Below, piece by piece: positions 45,407-47,999 of a DNA stretch of 47,999 nt. The translations under genes and the position numbers were made by a program. The first letter of the stretch is position 1, and each line of letters opens with the position of its first letter. The DNA comes from Bacteroidaceae bacterium (GTDB lineage Bacteria > Bacteroidota > Bacteroidia > Bacteroidales > Bacteroidaceae): assembly GCA_024682035.1 (NCBI GenBank), contig JAIKZS010000142.1:1-47999 (forward strand). The letters are read 5' to 3'. A model generated the notes under the pieces. That model was not told the origin of the DNA. It ran no database searches and saw nothing but the letters and a program-made list of their open reading frames with translations.

Positions 45407-47527
45407 TTACTTTAATAAATCCATTCGGCCACCAACCTCTTCAAGCACAGTCTTTGCAATTGAAGTTGAAACAGCTGAATGATGGTCGTAACTCATGGTT
45501 GAGGTTGCACGGCCAGAAGTAATGGTACGCAAAGCAGTTACATAGCCAAACATTTCTGCCAGTGGCACCATTGCCTTTACGATGCGAGCTCCAGAACGGG
45601 TACTTTCCATTCCTTCTACCTGCCCACGACGCTTGTTCAAATCGCCGATTACATCACCCATGTACTCCTCTGGAGTAACAACGTCGAGTTTCATGATCGG
45701 CTCCATCAATACAGGTCCTGCCTTAGCAGCAGCATCCTTGTAAGCCTGAATAGCGCAAATCTCGAACGACAACTGGTCTGAGTCTACTGGATGGAATGAA
45801 CCATCAATCAGGTCAACCTTCATGGAATCCATTGGATAGCCACCGAGTACGCCACTCTTCATTGCAGTTTCAAAGCCTTTCTGAACTGCAGGAATGTATT
45901 CCTTAGGAATATTACCGCCTGTTACAGAGTTTACAAACTGCAAACCGCCCTGAGTGAAATCTGGATCAACAGGGCCAATATTCACAATAATGTCAGCAAA
46001 CTTACCACGACCACCTGACTGCTTCTTATAAACCTCACGATGGTTAACAGTCTTGGTGATTGCCTCTTTATAGTTAACCTGAGGTTTACCCTGGTTACAT
46101 TCAACCTTGAACTCGCGTTTCAGACGGTCGATGATAATGTCAAGGTGAAGCTCACCCATACCAGAAATCACCGTCTGACCACTCTGCTCATCAGTATGCA
46201 CTGTAAAGGTAGGGTCTTCTTCAGCCAACTTGGCCAAACCGTTAGAAAGCTTTTCCATATCTTTCTGAGTCTTAGGCTCAACAGCAATACCAATTACTGG
46301 ATCTGGGAAGTCCATTGACTCTAATACGATTGGAGCATCTTCATCACATAGGGTATCACCCGTATGAATATCTTTCAGACCAACAGCTGCGCCAATGTCA
46401 CCAGCAGAAATTTCATCTACTGGATTCTGGTGGTTAGAGAACATCTGGAACAAACGGCTTATACGTTCTTTCTTGCCTGAACGAGTGTTGTAAGCATAAG
46501 AACCAGCCACTAAACTACCAGAATATACGCGTACATAAGTAAGGCGACCTACGTATGGATCGGTGGCAATTTTAAATGCCAAGGCAGATGTTTTATCATC
46601 CTCAGATGGCTTGCGATCGATGACATTACCAGTTGAAGGATCTGTTCCCTCAATGTTTGGAGTGTCAAGAGGTGAAGGCAAGAACGCGCAAACATAGTTA
46701 AGCAATGTTTGTACACCTTTGTTCTTGAAAGAAGAACCGCAGGTCATTGGAACGATAGACATGCTCAATGTAGCCTTGCGAATTGCTGCTATCAACTCTT
46801 CCTCTGTAATTGTAGAAGGATCGTCGAAGAATTTCTCCATCAAATCATCATCTTGTTCTGCAGCCGACTCGATAAGTTTAGCGCGATATTCTTCAGCCTC
46901 ATCAACCATTTCTGCTGGTATATCTTCAATAGAATACTCAGCACCCATGGTCTCATCGTGCCATAAAATTGCTTTCATCTTAATCAAGTCAACCACGCCC
47001 TTAAAATGCTCCTCAGCACCAATTGGAATCATTACAGGAACAGGGTTAGCACCCAAAATATCCTTCATCTGACGCATTACTTCGAAGAAGTCAGCACCAG
47101 AACGGTCCATCTTATTTACATAAGCAAGGCGAGGTACATTATATTTATCTGCCTGACGCCATACTGTTTCACTTTGTGGTTCAACACCACCAACTGCACA
47201 GTAAGTAGCTACTGCACCATCGAGCACACGCAAAGAACGCTCAACTTCAGCAGTGAAGTCAACGTGTCCCGGAGTGTCAATCAAATTAATTTTATACGTC
47301 TTATCATTCCACTTCCAACGACAGGTGGTAGCAGCTGATGTAATAGTAATACCACGCTCTTGCTCCTGAACCATCCAGTCCATAGTAGCTGCACCATCAT
47401 GAACCTCACCAATTTTGTGAGTCAAACCCGTATAAAACAATATTCGCTCTGATGTAGTGGTCTTACCGGCATCAATGTGAGCCATGATACCGATGTTACG
47501 CGTCAAGTGTAAGTCTTGTTTTGACAT
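45407..47527 (-). CDS. fusA: Elongation factor G
   Basis: 706 residues. GTPase motifs: [18 protein letters not shown] (P-loop, about 13-30), [21 protein letters not shown]. The GTPase, domains II-V and the C-terminal part are all intact. It drives translocation of mRNA and tRNA. It is in the str order after rpsG (34 bp) and not followed by tuf. Some Bacteroidetes carry a second EF-G paralogue elsewhere; here the sequence is the standard EF-G form. Confidence 0.98.
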   Translation of the reverse strand: MSKQDLHLTRNIGIMAHIDAGKTTTSERILFYTGLTHKIGEVHDGAATMDWMVQEQERGITITSAATTCRWKWNDKTYKINLIDTPGHVDFTAEVERSLRVLDGAVATYCAVGGVEPQSETVWRQADKYNVPRLAYVNKMDRSGADFFEVMRQMKDILGANPVPVMIPIGAEEHFKGVVDLIKMKAILWHDETMGAEYSIEDIPAEMVDEAEEYRAKLIESAAEQDDDLMEKFFDDPSTITEEELIAAIRKATLSMSIVPMTCGSSFKNKGVQTLLNYVCAFLPSPLDTPNIEGTDPSTGNVIDRKPSEDDKTSALAFKIATDPYVGRLTYVRVYSGSLVAGSYAYNTRSGKKERISRLFQMFSNHQNPVDEISAGDIGAAVGLKDIHTGDTLCDEDAPIVLESMDFPDPVIGIAVEPKTQKDMEKLSNGLAKLAEEDPTFTVHTDEQSGQTVISGMGELHLDIIIDRLKREFKVECNQGKPQVNYKEAITKTVNHREVYKKQSGGRGKFADIIVNIGPVDPDFTQGGLQFVNSVTGGNIPKEYIPAVQKGFETAMKSGVLGGYPMDSMKVDLIDGSFHPVDSDQLSFEICAIQAYKDAAAKAGPVLMEPIMKLDVVTPEEYMGDVIGDLNKRRGQVEGMESTRSGARIVKAMVPLAEMFGYVTALRTITSGRATSTMSYDHHSAVSTSIAKTVLEEVGGRMDLLK

Positions 47528-47561
47528 TCTTGTTATCTTAAAAACCTATTAAAAACCTAAA

Positions 47562-47999
47562 TTAAAATCTGAAATGTGCAAAAGCACGGTTAGCCTCAGC
47601 CATGCGATGCATGTCTTCCTTACGCTTAAAGGCACCACCCTGACTATTGAAGGCATCCATGATCTCTGCTGCCAACTTATCAGCCATAGACTTACCACTA
47701 CGCTTACGAGCAAAAGAAATCATATTCTTCATAGAAATGCTCTCCTTGCGATCAGGGCGAATCTCAGTAGGAACCTGGAAAGTAGCACCACCGATACGAC
47801 GGCTCTTTACCTCCACCTGTGGGGTAATGTTATCCAGTGCCTGCTTCCAGATTTCCAAAGCAGACTTTTCCTCATTCTGCATCTTGGCTTTAACATTCTC
47901 AAGAGCTTTGTAGAAAATCTCATAGGAGATTGACTTCTTACCATCATACATCAGATGGTTCACAAACTTCGACACTTTCTTGTCGTTGAAGACTGGATC
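47562..47999 (-). CDS. rpsG: 30S ribosomal protein S7 (partial, cut by window edge)
   Basis: The last 145 residues of S7 are present; the start lies beyond position 47999. The frame runs to the last base of the window, reading [21 protein letters not shown], and a GTG at 47975 is an internal valine, not a start. The region [13 protein letters not shown] is characteristic. S7 binds the 3' major domain of 16S rRNA. Confidence 0.96.
   Translation of the reverse strand, partial: DPVFNDKKVSKFVNHLMYDGKKSISYEIFYKALENVKAKMQNEEKSALEIWKQALDNITPQVEVKSRRIGGATFQVPTEIRPDRKESISMKNMISFARKRSGKSMADKLAAEIMDAFNSQGGAFKRKEDMHRMAEANRAFAHFRF

Noticed and set aside
47562..47975. S7 starting at the GTG at 47975
   Set aside because: The frame continues to the window edge with conserved S7 residues before it, so the GTG is an internal valine.

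Overview
The window is a piece of chromosome from a member of the Bacteroidota, most likely order Bacteroidales and plausibly Prevotella or a close relative. Four observations point there. Promoters match the Bacteroidetes TTTG-N19/20-TAnnTTTG pattern. Shine-Dalgarno sequences are largely absent. The str, S10, spc and alpha ribosomal blocks form one uninterrupted run with no tuf gene after fusA. Several gene neighbourhoods are typical of Bacteroidales. The genus is an inference. No rRNA gene lies in the window, and I see no phage, integrative element, transposase or CRISPR array.

Positions 1-24.2 kb hold housekeeping operons in both orientations. From the left there is a secreted EEP-family phosphoesterase and a small metal-binding HMA protein (leftward), then a conserved Cys-containing membrane protein, tsaE and an Imm17-like small membrane protein (rightward). 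A 418-bp gene-free gap follows with a striking mirror-symmetric repeat. Next come dnaE, trxA and a small acidic protein (leftward); psd, pssA and a DUF4834 gene for phosphatidylethanolamine synthesis (rightward); an M20 deacylase, yraN, birA and tadA (leftward); an acyl-CoA ligase, prfB, a 47-residue membrane peptide, a CYTH protein and an MgtC/DUF4010 membrane protein (rightward); a DivIC/FtsB-like gene with a small membrane protein (leftward); dnaX and a 2[4Fe-4S] ferredoxin (rightward); and an LptF/LptG-type permease, ribBA and an aspartate aminotransferase (leftward).

Positions 24.2-31.3 kb begin with a CAT-anticodon tRNA and its own promoter and terminator. A small cluster of AT-rich repeats follows. 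Then come a leftward pair encoding a Gfo/Idh/MocA oxidoreductase and a DUF1080 lipoprotein-like hydrolase, probably for 3-keto-glycoside chemistry, and a tightly overlapping four-gene operon: a secreted unknown protein, two SGNH proteins and an MBOAT acyltransferase. The last operon looks like an envelope or exopolysaccharide O-acylation system and is the least housekeeping-like set of genes here.

Positions 31.4-48.0 kb are one long leftward ribosomal and translation cluster: rpsG (cut by the window edge), fusA, rpsJ, rplC-D-W-B, rpsS, rplV, rpsC, rplP, rpmC, rpsQ, rplN-X-E, rpsN, rpsH, rplF-R, rpsE, rpmD, rplO, secY, infA, rpmJ, rpsM-K-D, rpoA and rplQ, ending at a strong terminator. A long hairpin separates fusA from rpsJ. 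The map gene often found between secY and infA is absent.

The most notable non-gene signals are the 2-4-2 mirror-symmetric hexamer array around position 2600, a slippery A-AAA-AAA heptamer in dnaX that could yield a gamma-like product, an interleaved back-to-back promoter pair at 1328-1361, a palindrome centred inside the dnaE promoter, and an apparently lost RF2 frameshift site. I did not find a clear, wholly new defence or metabolic system.
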